Shown here: piece by piece, positions 17,043 to 26,223 of the stretch
How positions within the stretch are numbered: position 1 is the stretch's first letter
How the letters are laid out: each line of letters opens with the position of its first letter
Assembly: GCF_000633395.1 (NCBI RefSeq)
Contig: NZ_AYMU01000004.1
Span: forward strand, 248,001 to 312,000
Direction: 5' to 3'
Source of the DNA: Pseudomonas sp. PH1b
Lineage (GTDB): Bacteria > Pseudomonadota > Gammaproteobacteria > Pseudomonadales > Pseudomonadaceae
Length of the DNA stretch: 64,000 nt
The notes under the pieces: model-generated
Databases searched by the model: none
What the model was told of the DNA's origin: nothing
Seen by the model: the letters and a program-made list of their open reading frames with translations, nothing else
Translations under genes and position numbers: made by a program

Positions 17043-17182
17043 GGTGAGAGCCCCGGGTCGGCGATCCTCGTCGATCCGGCGGCTAAACAGACGCCTGGCG
17101 AAGAATTTTCATCCCCCCCTCTGGCTTATCCTCGGGATAAATCGTTACTGTGCGCGCAAAGAATAATTCACGAGGGGAGCGT

Positions 17183-17461
17183 ATGAGGGTCTTATGGGGG
17201 CTGGGGAAATTCTTCACCGGGTTGTTCTGGCTGGTAGTGCTGATCAACCTGGCGATGCCATTGATCAACCCGTTGCATGTGCTGGTCAATCTGGCGGGCA
17301 GCCTGTTGCTGTTGACCCATCTGCTGGAACTGTTGCTGTTCAATGGCAGCCTCAAGGGCCGTGCGCATCCCTGGCGTGATCGGTTGCAAATCCTGCTGGT
17401 GGGGATCTTTCACCTGCAGACCCTTCCCGCTCCTGCCGTCGTCGAGGCCGATCATGCGTAA
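17183..17461 (+). CDS. DUF1145 small inner-membrane protein
   Basis: A 92-residue protein with two or three hydrophobic helices (FFTGLFWLVVLINLAMPLI and LVNLAGSLLLLTHLLELLLF). The GRAHPW motif of DUF1145 follows. Its function is unknown. The ATG at 17183 has a strong GAGGGGAG site upstream. Its last 8 nt overlap the start of the next gene, so the two are probably translated from one message. Confidence 0.8.
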   Translation: MRVLWGLGKFFTGLFWLVVLINLAMPLINPLHVLVNLAGSLLLLTHLLELLLFNGSLKGRAHPWRDRLQILLVGIFHLQTLPAPAVVEADHA

Positions 17462-18212
17462 ACTCTGCCTGTTGGCCCTGTTCTGCAGCCCCCTGGCCAT
17501 GGCCCAGGTGGTCAAGGTTGAGACCAACTCCCTGATGCGCTTGCCCAATACCGCCAGCACCCTGCAACTGGAGCGCCTGGAAGTCGCCGACTACGGCACC
17601 TTGCTGATTCCGGCCAATGTCACCGAGCTCAAGGTCGATGACCTGAACCTGGGGCGTGAAGCGCGGATCGCCATCGTGCCGACCGAGCAGAGCCTGCAAC
17701 TGATCGTTCGCCATGCCCAACTGGGCGCGGGCAGCCAGATCACTGCCCGGGGGGCGCCGGGCACTTACCTCAAGGCTGCCAAGCCTGGACGCAACCTGAA
17801 CCTGCGCATCGAATCGCTGCAGGCCCAGGAGTTGTCGGTGGATGCCCGTGGTGGCGCAGGCGCGCCGGGCTATGTGGGTCTTGACGGGGCCAATGGCCAG
17901 GAACCGGGATGCACCTGGGGCCAGGCCGGGCGCGGTGCCGATGGCGACAACGGCGGTGACGGTCGCCCGGGCGCTGCGGGGGCCCAGGTACGAGTGGAAC
18001 TGCCCCGGGACTTTCCCGGTGAACAGATCAAGGTCTGGGTCGAGGGGGGCGCCGGCGGCCTGGCAGGAGCCGGTGGCAAACCGGGGGCGGGCGGCAAGTC
18101 CAAGGGCTGCCTGGTCTATCGCACCGATGGTGGCAAGAGTGGGCGCCCCGGTACTCAAGGCCAGCCTGGGCCGGCAGGAGAGGCCGGTTCGCTGACCGTG
18201 CAGCGTCTGTAA
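17454..18212 (+). CDS. Secreted collagen-like glycine-rich protein
   Basis: A 252-residue protein with a cleavable signal peptide (MRKLCLLALFCSPLAMA before QVVKVE). A beta-rich N-terminal half (about 20-135) looks like a short stacked-strand domain. The C-terminal half holds interrupted collagen-like Gly-X-Y tracts (GYVGLDGANGQEPG, GADGDNGGDGRPGAAGAQ, GRPGTQGQPGPAGEAG) and a C...C pair. The start overlaps the DUF1145 stop. No sorting motif is visible, so a periplasmic or surface location is inferred. The Gly tracts are too interrupted to predict a stable triple helix. Confidence 0.75.
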   Translation: MRKLCLLALFCSPLAMAQVVKVETNSLMRLPNTASTLQLERLEVADYGTLLIPANVTELKVDDLNLGREARIAIVPTEQSLQLIVRHAQLGAGSQITARGAPGTYLKAAKPGRNLNLRIESLQAQELSVDARGGAGAPGYVGLDGANGQEPGCTWGQAGRGADGDNGGDGRPGAAGAQVRVELPRDFPGEQIKVWVEGGAGGLAGAGGKPGAGGKSKGCLVYRTDGGKSGRPGTQGQPGPAGEAGSLTVQRL

Positions 18213-18237
18213 CAGCCTGCCTGTACCCCGTCACCAG

Positions 18238-18260
18238 CCGCCCGCCTGATTGGCGGGCGG
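18238..18260. terminator. Hairpin between convergent collagen-like and CopD genes
   Basis: CCGCCCGCC and GGCGGGCGG form a perfect 9-bp stem with a 5-nt loop between two convergent genes. It is followed by only a short TTG on the plus strand, so termination is plausible but not certain. Confidence 0.55.
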
Positions 18261-18266
18261 TTGCGT

Positions 18267-18731
18267 TCAGAAGATCGGCCGGGCCGAGGCCAGGGCCACC
18301 AGCAGCAGGCCGATGATCAGGTTGATCCCCACCAGGCGGCGGATCCTGCCCAGCGCGGCTGCACCGGCCGGCCAGTCCTCAGCCGCCACCGCCTTGCGCA
18401 ATTCGGGCAGCTGCAGGGCCTGGATGCGAATGAACAGGGCGGTCATCACCAGGTACACCCCGATCATCACCTGGACATAGCGTGGCGCCGTTTCGAAGCC
18501 ACTGAAGCGCAGGTGCAGCAGGCCGATACCGCTGATCGGCAAGAGCACCACCGCGGCCCAGACCCAGACGAAAAAACGCGGAAACACTTCTGTCCACAGC
18601 TTCAGCCGTGCAGGCCCCTCTAGGGCCACCATGGCCGCCGGGCGCAGGACCATCCAGGCGAAAAACATGCCGCCGACCCAGACCAGGGCGGCCAGTACAT
18701 GCAGGGTGTAGGCAAGGGCGAAAGGGGTCAT
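18267..18731 (-). CDS. CopD-family four-helix membrane protein
   Basis: A 154-residue protein with four hydrophobic helices. Conserved residues include HVLAALVWVGGMFFAWMVLRPA in the first helix and the RIRRLVGINLIIGL segment in the last. It matches the short CopD/DUF2269-like membrane family. The copper-resistance label is by family only; no cop genes are adjacent. It is divergent from dinG, separated by about 100 nt. Confidence 0.75.
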   Translation of the reverse strand: MTPFALAYTLHVLAALVWVGGMFFAWMVLRPAAMVALEGPARLKLWTEVFPRFFVWVWAAVVLLPISGIGLLHLRFSGFETAPRYVQVMIGVYLVMTALFIRIQALQLPELRKAVAAEDWPAGAAALGRIRRLVGINLIIGLLLVALASARPIF

Positions 18732-18829
18732 TCGGGTACTCCGTTCTGCGCGGGATGAATTAGCGGGGTATGATAGCGGCCGATTCGAACCACTGAAAAT
18801 TTATCCAGCGTTTTGTGCGCCCGAAAACC

Positions 18830-20974
18830 ATGATCAGCAACGAACTCAAAACCACGATCCAGGGCGCCTATTCGCGTTTTCTCGAAGCCAAGAGCCTCAA
18901 GCCGCGATATGGCCAGCGCCTGATGATCGCCGAAGTGGCCAAGGTCCTGGGTGACATCGACACCGACGACGAAGGCCGGCGCAGTGGCGACCCGGCGGTG
19001 GTCGCGGTGGAAGCGGGCACCGGTACCGGCAAGACCGTGGCCTACAGCCTGGCGGCGATTCCCACGGCCAAGGCCGCCGGCAAGCGCCTGGTGATCGCCA
19101 CCGCCACCGTGGCCCTGCAGGAGCAGATCGTCTACAAGGACCTGCCCGACCTGATGCGCAACAGCGGGCTGAACTTCAGCTTTTCCCTGGCCAAGGGCCG
19201 GGGGCGCTACATGTGCCTGTCCAAGCTCGACATGCTGCTCCAGGAAGGCCATGCCCAGACCGCCACGGCCCAGCTGTTCGAGGAAGAAGGCTTCAAGATC
19301 GAAGTGGATGAAGCCAGCCAGAAGCTGTTCACCAGCATGATCGAGAAGCTCGCCGGCAATAAATGGGACGGCGACCGCGACAGCTGGCCCACGGCCCTGG
19401 AAGATGCCGACTGGGCACGCCTGACCACCGACCACAGCCAGTGCACCAACCGCCATTGCCCGAATTTTGGCCAGTGCGCCTTCTACAAGGCCCGGGAGGG
19501 CATGGGCAAGGTCGACGTGATCGTCACCAACCACGACATGGTCCTGGCCGACCTGGCCCTGGGCGGCGGTGCGGTGCTGCCGGACCCCCGCGACACCCTT
19601 TACGTGTTCGACGAAGGCCATCACCTGCCGGACAAGGCCATCGGCCACTTCGCCCATTACACCCGCCTGCGTTCCACCGCCGACTGGCTGGAGCAGACCG
19701 CCAAGAACCTCACCAAGCTCCTGGCCCAGCATCCGCTGCCGGGGGACCTGGGACGCCTGATCGAACAGGTGCCGGAGCTGGCGCGGGAGATCAAGACCCA
19801 GCAGCAGTTCATGTTCACCGCCTGTGAGCAGTTGGCCGACTTCAAGACCGGCGAAGACATGGAAGGCCGCGAGCGCCCGCGCCATCGCTTTGTGGGTGGG
19901 CTGATCCCCGACCATATGCGGGAAATGGGCATCGAGCTGAAAAAAGGCTTCTCGCGCCTCACCGACCTGTTCACCCGCCTCACCGAACTGCTCAAGGAGG
20001 GCATGGACGGCGAGGTCAACATCGGCATCGCCAGCAACCAGGCCGAAGAGTGGTACCCGCTGTTCGGCAGCCTGCTGGCCCGGGCCTCGGGCAACTGGGA
20101 GCTGTGGACCGCCTTCACCATCGAAGACCCGGAAGACAATCCGCCCATGGCCCGCTGGCTGACCCTGGCCGAAAGCGGTTCGCTGTTCGACATCGAGGTC
20201 AATGCCAGCCCGATCCTGGCGGCGGAAATGCTCCGACGCAATCTGTGGAATGTGGCCTACGGCGCGCTGGTGACCTCGGCGACCCTGACCGCCCTGGGCA
20301 CCTTCGACCGCTTCCGCATGCGCGCCGGCCTGCCCAAGAAGGCCGTGACCGCGGTGGTGCCCAGTCCTTTCCATCACGCCGATGCCGGCGTGCTGCGGGT
20401 CCCTGACCTGCGCGCCGACCCGCGGGATGCGCCGGCACACACCGCGGCGATCATCCGCGACCTGCCGGAGCTGGTGGAAGGTTCCCGCGGCACCCTGGTG
20501 CTGTTCTCCTCGCGCAAACAGATGCAGGACGTGTTCGACGGCCTGGACCGCGACTGGCGCAAGCAGGTGTTCATTCAGGGCAACCTGTCCAAGCAGGAAA
20601 CCCTCAACAAGCACAAGGCCCGGGTCGACGGTGGCGATTCCAGCGTGCTGTTCGGCCTGGCGAGCTTCGCCGAAGGGGTGGACTTGCCCGGCGCCTATTG
20701 CGAGCACGTGGTGATTGCCAAGATCCCGTTCTCGGTGCCGGACGATCCGGTGGAAGCGGCGCTGGCTGAGTGGATCGAGGCCCGGGGCGGCAATCCGTTC
20801 ATGGAAATCTCGGTGCCGGACGCGTCCCTCAAGCTGGTCCAGGCCTGTGGTCGCCTGCTGCGTACCGAACAGGACCGCGGCACCATCACCTTGCTGGACC
20901 GGCGCCTGGTCACCCAGCGCTACGGCAAGGCGATCCTCAACGCCTTGCCGCCGTTTCGTCGAGAAATATCCTGA
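18830..20974 (+). CDS. dinG: ATP-dependent DNA helicase DinG
   Basis: A 714-residue XPD-like superfamily 2 helicase, 5'-3', that resolves R-loops, D-loops and quadruplexes. Walker A is GTGTGKT (63-69) and Walker B is DEGH (260-263). Four Cys that should bind a 4Fe-4S cluster lie at 128, 204, 209 and 215 (QCTNRHCPNFGQC). Motif VI is in QACGRLLRTEQDRG. The start at 18830 gives the Pseudomonas MISNELKTTIQGAYSRFLE N-terminus. I found no LexA-type CTG-N10-CAG box upstream, so SOS control is not supported here. Confidence 0.96.
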   Translation: MISNELKTTIQGAYSRFLEAKSLKPRYGQRLMIAEVAKVLGDIDTDDEGRRSGDPAVVAVEAGTGTGKTVAYSLAAIPTAKAAGKRLVIATATVALQEQIVYKDLPDLMRNSGLNFSFSLAKGRGRYMCLSKLDMLLQEGHAQTATAQLFEEEGFKIEVDEASQKLFTSMIEKLAGNKWDGDRDSWPTALEDADWARLTTDHSQCTNRHCPNFGQCAFYKAREGMGKVDVIVTNHDMVLADLALGGGAVLPDPRDTLYVFDEGHHLPDKAIGHFAHYTRLRSTADWLEQTAKNLTKLLAQHPLPGDLGRLIEQVPELAREIKTQQQFMFTACEQLADFKTGEDMEGRERPRHRFVGGLIPDHMREMGIELKKGFSRLTDLFTRLTELLKEGMDGEVNIGIASNQAEEWYPLFGSLLARASGNWELWTAFTIEDPEDNPPMARWLTLAESGSLFDIEVNASPILAAEMLRRNLWNVAYGALVTSATLTALGTFDRFRMRAGLPKKAVTAVVPSPFHHADAGVLRVPDLRADPRDAPAHTAAIIRDLPELVEGSRGTLVLFSSRKQMQDVFDGLDRDWRKQVFIQGNLSKQETLNKHKARVDGGDSSVLFGLASFAEGVDLPGAYCEHVVIAKIPFSVPDDPVEAALAEWIEARGGNPFMEISVPDASLKLVQACGRLLRTEQDRGTITLLDRRLVTQRYGKAILNALPPFRREIS

Positions 20975-21067
20975 GTACGGCCCGCAGATTGGCGGGCTGT
21001 GCTGTTTATCTCATGTCACTGCTTCAGTACCGGCCGTTTTTCGGTCCCTAGGGAGAACCAGGTTCAT

Positions 21068-23467
21068 ATGATTCGCCGCTCTTTGCCCGCTGTACTTGCC
21101 CTGTTGTGCGCAGCTCCCGCCTTGGCGGCGCCTGCCGGACAACAGACGCTGTTCAACTTTGTCCGGCCGGCCGCGGTGGTTCAGGTCGCGACACAAGATG
21201 CCAGCCTGCCTCAGTCCAACGCGGAACAAACGGCCGAAGGCGAAGTGCTGCGGCGAATCACCTTCAACCCGGTGGCCAGGCCGAGCCTGATCCTGACTCC
21301 CCAGAGCGGTGCCTGGGACTGGTCGCAGTCGGGAATGATGACCTTGCGCATCCAGAGCGCGATGAACTGGGCCCTGACCCTCTACGTCACCCTGCAAAGC
21401 AACGATGGCAAGACCCTGGTCAGCCGGGTCGACCTGCCGGCCGGCCCGGCGCAGACCCTGTTGGTGCCGCTGGTGGCCAGCAGCCCGTTGAGCCAGGGCA
21501 TGAAGGCCGGACCGCCGATGCCGATGACCGTGGACGGCCAGCGCATTCTGCTGGCCAGCAGCGAAGGGCAGCTGGATCGCAGCCAGGTGGTGTCGGTGAC
21601 CTTGTCGATGGACAGCCCCAAGGCCACCCAGAGCATTCTGCTTGAGCGTTTTGGCGTGCAGGATGGCGAGGGTGTGGTCAAGGCGGTCTACGGTTCGGTG
21701 GTGGATGGTTATGGTCAGTCGACCCGGGCCCGCTGGCCGGAAAAAATCAGCACGGATGAGCAGCTCAAGGCAGCCGATGCCCGGGAGCAGCAACAGCTCA
21801 AGGGCTGGTTGGGCGAGCGCGAAAAAATGGCCCTGGACACGTTCGGTGGCTGGAGCGACGGGCCAGGCTTCAAGGCCAGCGGCTTCTTCCGTACGCAAAA
21901 GCGCGATGGCCGCTGGTTCCTGGTGACGCCGCAAGGGCACCCGTTCTATTCCCTGGGGGTCAACACACTAGCTCCGGACAACAACCAGACCTATGTCGCC
22001 GGCCGCGAGTGGATGTTCGCTGCCCTGCCCAAGGAGGGTGAGCCCCTGTCTGCCTACTACGGCGAAGGCGACAACCGTGGTGGCAATGGTGCGGACCAGG
22101 GGCGCGGCTACAATGCCGGTCGCTGGTACGACTTCTACCGGGCCAACCTGCAGCGCACCTATGGGGCGCCTTGCACCGTCAGTCGTGAGGCGGCGATTGT
22201 GGCGGCGAGCAATGAGGCCCAAGCGGTTGCCCCTGAGACAGGCGCAGTCCCTTGCGCCACGCCGGGTTTCGAAGAGAAACGCTGGGTCGGTCATACTCTG
22301 GACCGGCTGCAGGCCTGGGGTTTCAACACCATCGGCAACTGGAGTGCGCCGGCCCTGGGCCTTGCCGATCGGGTGCCCTATACCTTGCCGCTGTCGATCG
22401 TTGGTGATTACGCCAGCATCAGCACCGGCAGCGATTGGTGGGGCGGCATGCCCGATCCATTCGATCCACGCTTTGCCATGGCCACCGAGCGCGCCGTGGC
22501 CATCGCGGCTCGCGATCATCGGGACGATCCCTGGCTGATCGGCTACTTTGCCGACAACGAGCTGGCCTGGGCTGGCCCAGGTGACGATCCCAAGTCCCGC
22601 TATGCCCTGGCTTACGGCACCTTGCGCCTGACTACCGACGTCCCGGCCAAACGCGCCTTCCTCAAGCAACTGCGCGACAAGTACCGCAACCAGGCCGGGC
22701 TGTCGAAAGCCTGGGGCATCGACTTGCCGGCCTGGGAACTGATGGAAGACCCGGGTTTCGAGGCACCGCTGCCAAACCCTGAGCACCCGGAGATCGAAGC
22801 GGACTTCAAGTATTTCCAGAAGGTCTTTGCCGACACCTATTTCAAGACCATCTCTGACTCGCTGAAATGGCACGCGCCCAACCACCTGCTGCTGGGAGGC
22901 CGCTTTGCTGTCAGCAACCCCGAGGCGGTGGCCTCCTGCGCCCAGTACTGCGATGTGCTGAGCTTCAACATGTACAGCCTCAAGCCCCAGGATGCTCAGG
23001 ACTTCGCGCAACTGCGCAGCCTCGACAAGCCGGTGCTGGTGACCGAGTTCAACTTCGGTTCGCGGGACCGCGGCCCGTTCTGGGGTGGTGTCACCGAGCT
23101 GGCCCGGGAAGAAGACCGCGGCCCGGCCTATGCCAACTTCCTCAAGCAGGCCGTGAGCGAGCCGTCGATTGTCGGGGTGCACTGGTTCCAGTACCTCGAC
23201 CAGCCGGTGACCGGGCGCCTGCTGGACGGTGAAAACGGCCATTTCGGCCTGGTGGGCATCACTGATGTGCCGTTCCAGGGCTTTGTCGACAGCGTGCGCA
23301 AGAGCAACCTGCTGGCCCTTGAGCAACTGGGCAAGGTGGTGGCGAAGGCCCATGCCCAGGCGCAACAGGCGGCTGCGGCCGAACATGCTCCCGAAGATGG
23401 CGGCAAGGATCACGCCGGCAAGGGCCAGGAGGGGCACGCCGGTGGCCACTCCGGCAAAGGACACTGA
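21068..23467 (+). CDS. Large secreted glycoside hydrolase-like protein (often annotated beta-agarase)
   Basis: A 799-residue protein with a signal peptide (ALLCAAPALA before APAGQQ). An N-terminal beta-sandwich (about 25-230) precedes a clan GH-A-like barrel. The likely acid/base is Glu498 in YFADNELAWAG and the likely nucleophile is Glu660 in VLVTEFNFGSRDRG. Spacing and the FADNE motif resemble GH50/GH42-type enzymes. Many pseudomonads carry such a gene under the name agarase, though agar use is unlikely. The tail after about 770 is Ala/Gln- then His/Gly/Lys-rich (GKDHAGKGQEGHAGGHSGKGH). It is monocistronic, about 90 nt after dinG. The true substrate is unknown. Confidence 0.78.
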   Translation: MIRRSLPAVLALLCAAPALAAPAGQQTLFNFVRPAAVVQVATQDASLPQSNAEQTAEGEVLRRITFNPVARPSLILTPQSGAWDWSQSGMMTLRIQSAMNWALTLYVTLQSNDGKTLVSRVDLPAGPAQTLLVPLVASSPLSQGMKAGPPMPMTVDGQRILLASSEGQLDRSQVVSVTLSMDSPKATQSILLERFGVQDGEGVVKAVYGSVVDGYGQSTRARWPEKISTDEQLKAADAREQQQLKGWLGEREKMALDTFGGWSDGPGFKASGFFRTQKRDGRWFLVTPQGHPFYSLGVNTLAPDNNQTYVAGREWMFAALPKEGEPLSAYYGEGDNRGGNGADQGRGYNAGRWYDFYRANLQRTYGAPCTVSREAAIVAASNEAQAVAPETGAVPCATPGFEEKRWVGHTLDRLQAWGFNTIGNWSAPALGLADRVPYTLPLSIVGDYASISTGSDWWGGMPDPFDPRFAMATERAVAIAARDHRDDPWLIGYFADNELAWAGPGDDPKSRYALAYGTLRLTTDVPAKRAFLKQLRDKYRNQAGLSKAWGIDLPAWELMEDPGFEAPLPNPEHPEIEADFKYFQKVFADTYFKTISDSLKWHAPNHLLLGGRFAVSNPEAVASCAQYCDVLSFNMYSLKPQDAQDFAQLRSLDKPVLVTEFNFGSRDRGPFWGGVTELAREEDRGPAYANFLKQAVSEPSIVGVHWFQYLDQPVTGRLLDGENGHFGLVGITDVPFQGFVDSVRKSNLLALEQLGKVVAKAHAQAQQAAAAEHAPEDGGKDHAGKGQEGHAGGHSGKGH

Positions 23468-23487
23468 GTCGGGGGAGGGGCCGCTTC

Positions 23488-23543
23488 GAGCGGCAAGCCA
23501 CGAGCTTCAAGTGAGTGCGGTGCGCTGTAGCTTGTCGTTTGTA
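23488..23543. repeat. Degenerate REP-like inverted repeat, second class
   Basis: GAGCGGCAAGCCACGAGCTT is followed about 25 nt later by CTGTAGCTTGTCGTTT, an imperfect reverse complement. This resembles the AGCGGCAAGCT-type REP of Pseudomonas rather than the GTAGGAGCCGGC class seen elsewhere in the window. It is decayed, so confidence is modest. Confidence 0.45.
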
Positions 23544-23673
23544 GCCGGCTTGACCGTTCGGCTGGTCGTCGTGCGTTGGCCGGTCGGACCTTGACCCAGG
23601 TCTATGGCTGGTAAAGCGCTGGCCAAAATAATCCGCCCTTCACAGGAGTTTCATTGTTGAAGGGAATCGACTC

Positions 23674-24828
23674 ATGGACATCCACGGTTATTGCGTATCC
23701 GAGTTGGATGCGGTCTATCAGGCTTTCGCCGAGCTGTTTGACGACCCCAGCGAGCGCGGCGCTGCGGTCTGTGTCCAGGTCGGGGGCCAGACCCTGGTAG
23801 ACCTTTGGGCCGGCACCCGCGATCAGCAGCGCAGCCTGCCCTGGTGCAAGGACACCCTGGTCAATCTGTATTCCTGCACCAAGCCGTTCGCTGCCGTTGC
23901 GCTGCTGCAACTGGTGGAGCGCGGCCTGTTGCAGTTGGACCGGCCCGTTGCCGACTACTGGCCCGAGTTTGCGGCATCGGGCAAGCAACAGGTGACCTTG
24001 CGCCAGGTGCTTTGCCATGTTTCCGGGTTGCCGGCACTGCGCCAGCCACTGCCGCACGCCACGCTCTACGACTGGGATTTCATGATCGAGTGCGTTGCCG
24101 CCGAGCCACTCTGGTGGGCCCCTGGCAGCACCTTGAGCTATGCCCCGATGATCTATGGCTGGGTGCTCGGGGAGCTGATACGGCGCGTCGACGGACGTGC
24201 GCCCGGTGATTACATCGCCGATGAAATCTGTCGGCCGCTGGGCCTTGATTGTCATGTGGGGGTTGCCGAACGGGACTTCCAGCGCCTTGCCTTTCTGGCC
24301 CGCGGGGAGGGTTGGGTCGGCGACAAGGCGGCCCAGGACTTGTGGTGGGTGGTGCGCAACGAGCCGGATAACGTGGCCACCCTGGCCTTTTCCAACCCCG
24401 CGGTGTCGCCGCACCTGACCCACCAGCCGCGCTGGTGGCGCATGCAGCATCCGGGGCTCAACGGGCATGGCAACGCCCATAGCCTGGCGTGCTTCTACAG
24501 CGCATTGCTGGGAGACCAGTTGTTGGGCGCGCCGCTGCGAGAAGCGTTCACTCGGCCCCACAGCGCCGGTTGGGACCGGTCATTGCGCACGCCGACACGT
24601 TTCGGCCTGGGCTGCATGCTCGACCAGGCGGATCAGGCCAATGCCACCTTTGGCCTGGGGCCGCAGGCCTTCGGGCACCTGGGGCTGGGCGGGTCAGTGG
24701 GCTTCGCTGACCCGGAGCGCGATCTGGGCTTTGGCTTCGTTACCAACACCATGGGCGGCTTCAGCCTGATGGATCCCCGGGCCCAGCGCCTGTCACGGCT
24801 CGCCGGGGCGAGCCTGGCAGCGCTCTGA
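23674..24828 (+). CDS. Serine hydrolase, class C beta-lactamase fold (EstB-like), copy 1
   Basis: A 384-residue cytoplasmic-type protein without a signal peptide. It has the SxxK motif Ser67-Cys-Thr-Lys70 (YSCTKPF) and the second catalytic Tyr156 in SYAPMIYGW. The C-terminal GHLGLGGSVGFADPERDLGFGFVTN takes the place of the KTG box. These features fit esterases of family VIII such as EstB and LovD-like transferases rather than true beta-lactamases. A second, clearly homologous gene follows 108 nt downstream. Confidence 0.85.
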   Translation: MDIHGYCVSELDAVYQAFAELFDDPSERGAAVCVQVGGQTLVDLWAGTRDQQRSLPWCKDTLVNLYSCTKPFAAVALLQLVERGLLQLDRPVADYWPEFAASGKQQVTLRQVLCHVSGLPALRQPLPHATLYDWDFMIECVAAEPLWWAPGSTLSYAPMIYGWVLGELIRRVDGRAPGDYIADEICRPLGLDCHVGVAERDFQRLAFLARGEGWVGDKAAQDLWWVVRNEPDNVATLAFSNPAVSPHLTHQPRWWRMQHPGLNGHGNAHSLACFYSALLGDQLLGAPLREAFTRPHSAGWDRSLRTPTRFGLGCMLDQADQANATFGLGPQAFGHLGLGGSVGFADPERDLGFGFVTNTMGGFSLMDPRAQRLSRLAGASLAAL

Positions 24829-24936
24829 CCCATGCAGACGCTGGTCGCCGGCGGCTCGCTGGCGGTTCCCAAAAGCCCTCAGGGCTGGAACAATGCGCGC
24901 CACGTTGTCGAGCATTGTTCCGGGGGGAATTCACGG

Positions 24937-26082
24937 GTGCAGATTCAGGGTCATTACGAGCTTAAATTCGAAGCGCTGCGCGAGGCTTTTGCGGCGCTTT
25001 TCGAGGATCCCCAGGAGCGCGGCGCGGCGTTGTGCATCCAGATCGGCGGGGAAACCGTCATCGATCTCTGGGCTGGCACCGCCGACAAGGACGGCGCCGA
25101 GGCTTGGCACAGCGACACCATCGCCAACCTGTTCTCCTGCACCAAGACCTTCACCGCGGTTACAGCGCTGCAGTTGGTTGCCGAAGGCAAGCTCAAGCTG
25201 GATGCGCCGGTGGCCGACTACTGGCCGGAGTTCGCGGCGGCAGGCAAGGGCGCGATCACCCTGCGACAGCTGCTCTGCCATCAGGCCGGATTGCCGGCAT
25301 TGCGCGAGCTGCTAGCGCCAGAAGCCCTCTATGACTGGCAGACCATGGTCGACGCCCTGGCCGCAGAGCAGCCCTGGTGGACGCCCGGTGAAGGGCACGG
25401 CTACGCCGCCATCACATATGGCTGGCTGGTGGGGGAGTTGATCCGGCGAGCCGATGGTCGCGGGCCTGGAGAGTCCATCGTGGCCCGCGTGGCGAGGCCC
25501 TTGGGCCTGGATTTCCATGTCGGCCTGGCCGACGAGGAATTCCACCGGGTGGCGCATATCGCTCGGGGCAAGGGCAATGTCGGCGACGCTGCCGCCCAGC
25601 GCCTGTTGCAAGTGACCATGCGCGAGCCCACCGCCATGACGACCCGGGCCTTCACCAATCCACCGTCTATCATGACCAGCACCAATAAACCCGAGTGGCG
25701 GCGCATGCAGCAGCCTGCGGCCAATGGCCACGGCAACGCCCGCAGCCTGGCCGGGTTCTATACTGGCCTGCTCGATGGCAGCCTGCTGGAGGCCGATATG
25801 CTTGAAGAGCTGACCCGTGAACACAGCCTGGGCATGGACAAGACGCTATTGACCCAGACCCGTTTCGGCCTGGGCTGCATGCTCGATCAGCCCCAAGTGG
25901 CCAATGCCACCTATGGTTTGGGCGCACGGGCGTTCGGCCATCCGGGAGCAGGGGGCTCCATTGGTTTTGCTGATCCGGAACATGATGTGGCCTTCGGTTT
26001 TGTGACCAATACCCTGGGACCCTACGTTTTGATGGATCCTCGAGCGCAGAAGTTGGTGCGGGTTTTGTCGGATTGTCTGTAA
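24937..26082 (+). CDS. Serine hydrolase, class C beta-lactamase fold (EstB-like), copy 2
   Basis: A 381-residue paralogue of the preceding gene. Ser67-Cys-Thr-Lys70 and Tyr156 are at identical positions if translation starts at the GTG at 24937. That start gives VQIQGHYELKFEALREAFA, aligning with MDIHGYCVSELDAVYQAFA of copy 1, and has a GGGGGGA site 7-8 nt upstream. An in-frame ATG at 24832 would add 35 residues absent from the paralogue. Both copies end in a GFADPE..FGFVTNT segment. The physiological ester or amide substrate is unknown. Confidence 0.85.
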   Translation: MQIQGHYELKFEALREAFAALFEDPQERGAALCIQIGGETVIDLWAGTADKDGAEAWHSDTIANLFSCTKTFTAVTALQLVAEGKLKLDAPVADYWPEFAAAGKGAITLRQLLCHQAGLPALRELLAPEALYDWQTMVDALAAEQPWWTPGEGHGYAAITYGWLVGELIRRADGRGPGESIVARVARPLGLDFHVGLADEEFHRVAHIARGKGNVGDAAAQRLLQVTMREPTAMTTRAFTNPPSIMTSTNKPEWRRMQQPAANGHGNARSLAGFYTGLLDGSLLEADMLEELTREHSLGMDKTLLTQTRFGLGCMLDQPQVANATYGLGARAFGHPGAGGSIGFADPEHDVAFGFVTNTLGPYVLMDPRAQKLVRVLSDCL

Positions 26083-26223
26083 AAAGGTTGCTGTTAAGAA
26101 CTTTTTTTGCTTAAACATGCTTGGAAAGCTGCGGGATGGAACCCTGTGGCTTTTATAATTTCCAAGCGTCTGTTTGTAGCGGTTATTTAAACCGTTCTTT
26201 TTATCTCATTTTGTGGATATCCC

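Noticed and set aside
18770..18800. GATTCGAACCACTG as a possible tRNA T-arm remnant
   Set aside because: No acceptor stem or anticodon arm can be built around it; it is the dinG leader.
18728..20707. 659-codon open frame on the minus strand opposite dinG
   Set aside because: It is a GC-skew shadow of dinG: no domain, His/Gln/Gly-rich low-complexity translation, and dinG on the other strand is unambiguous.
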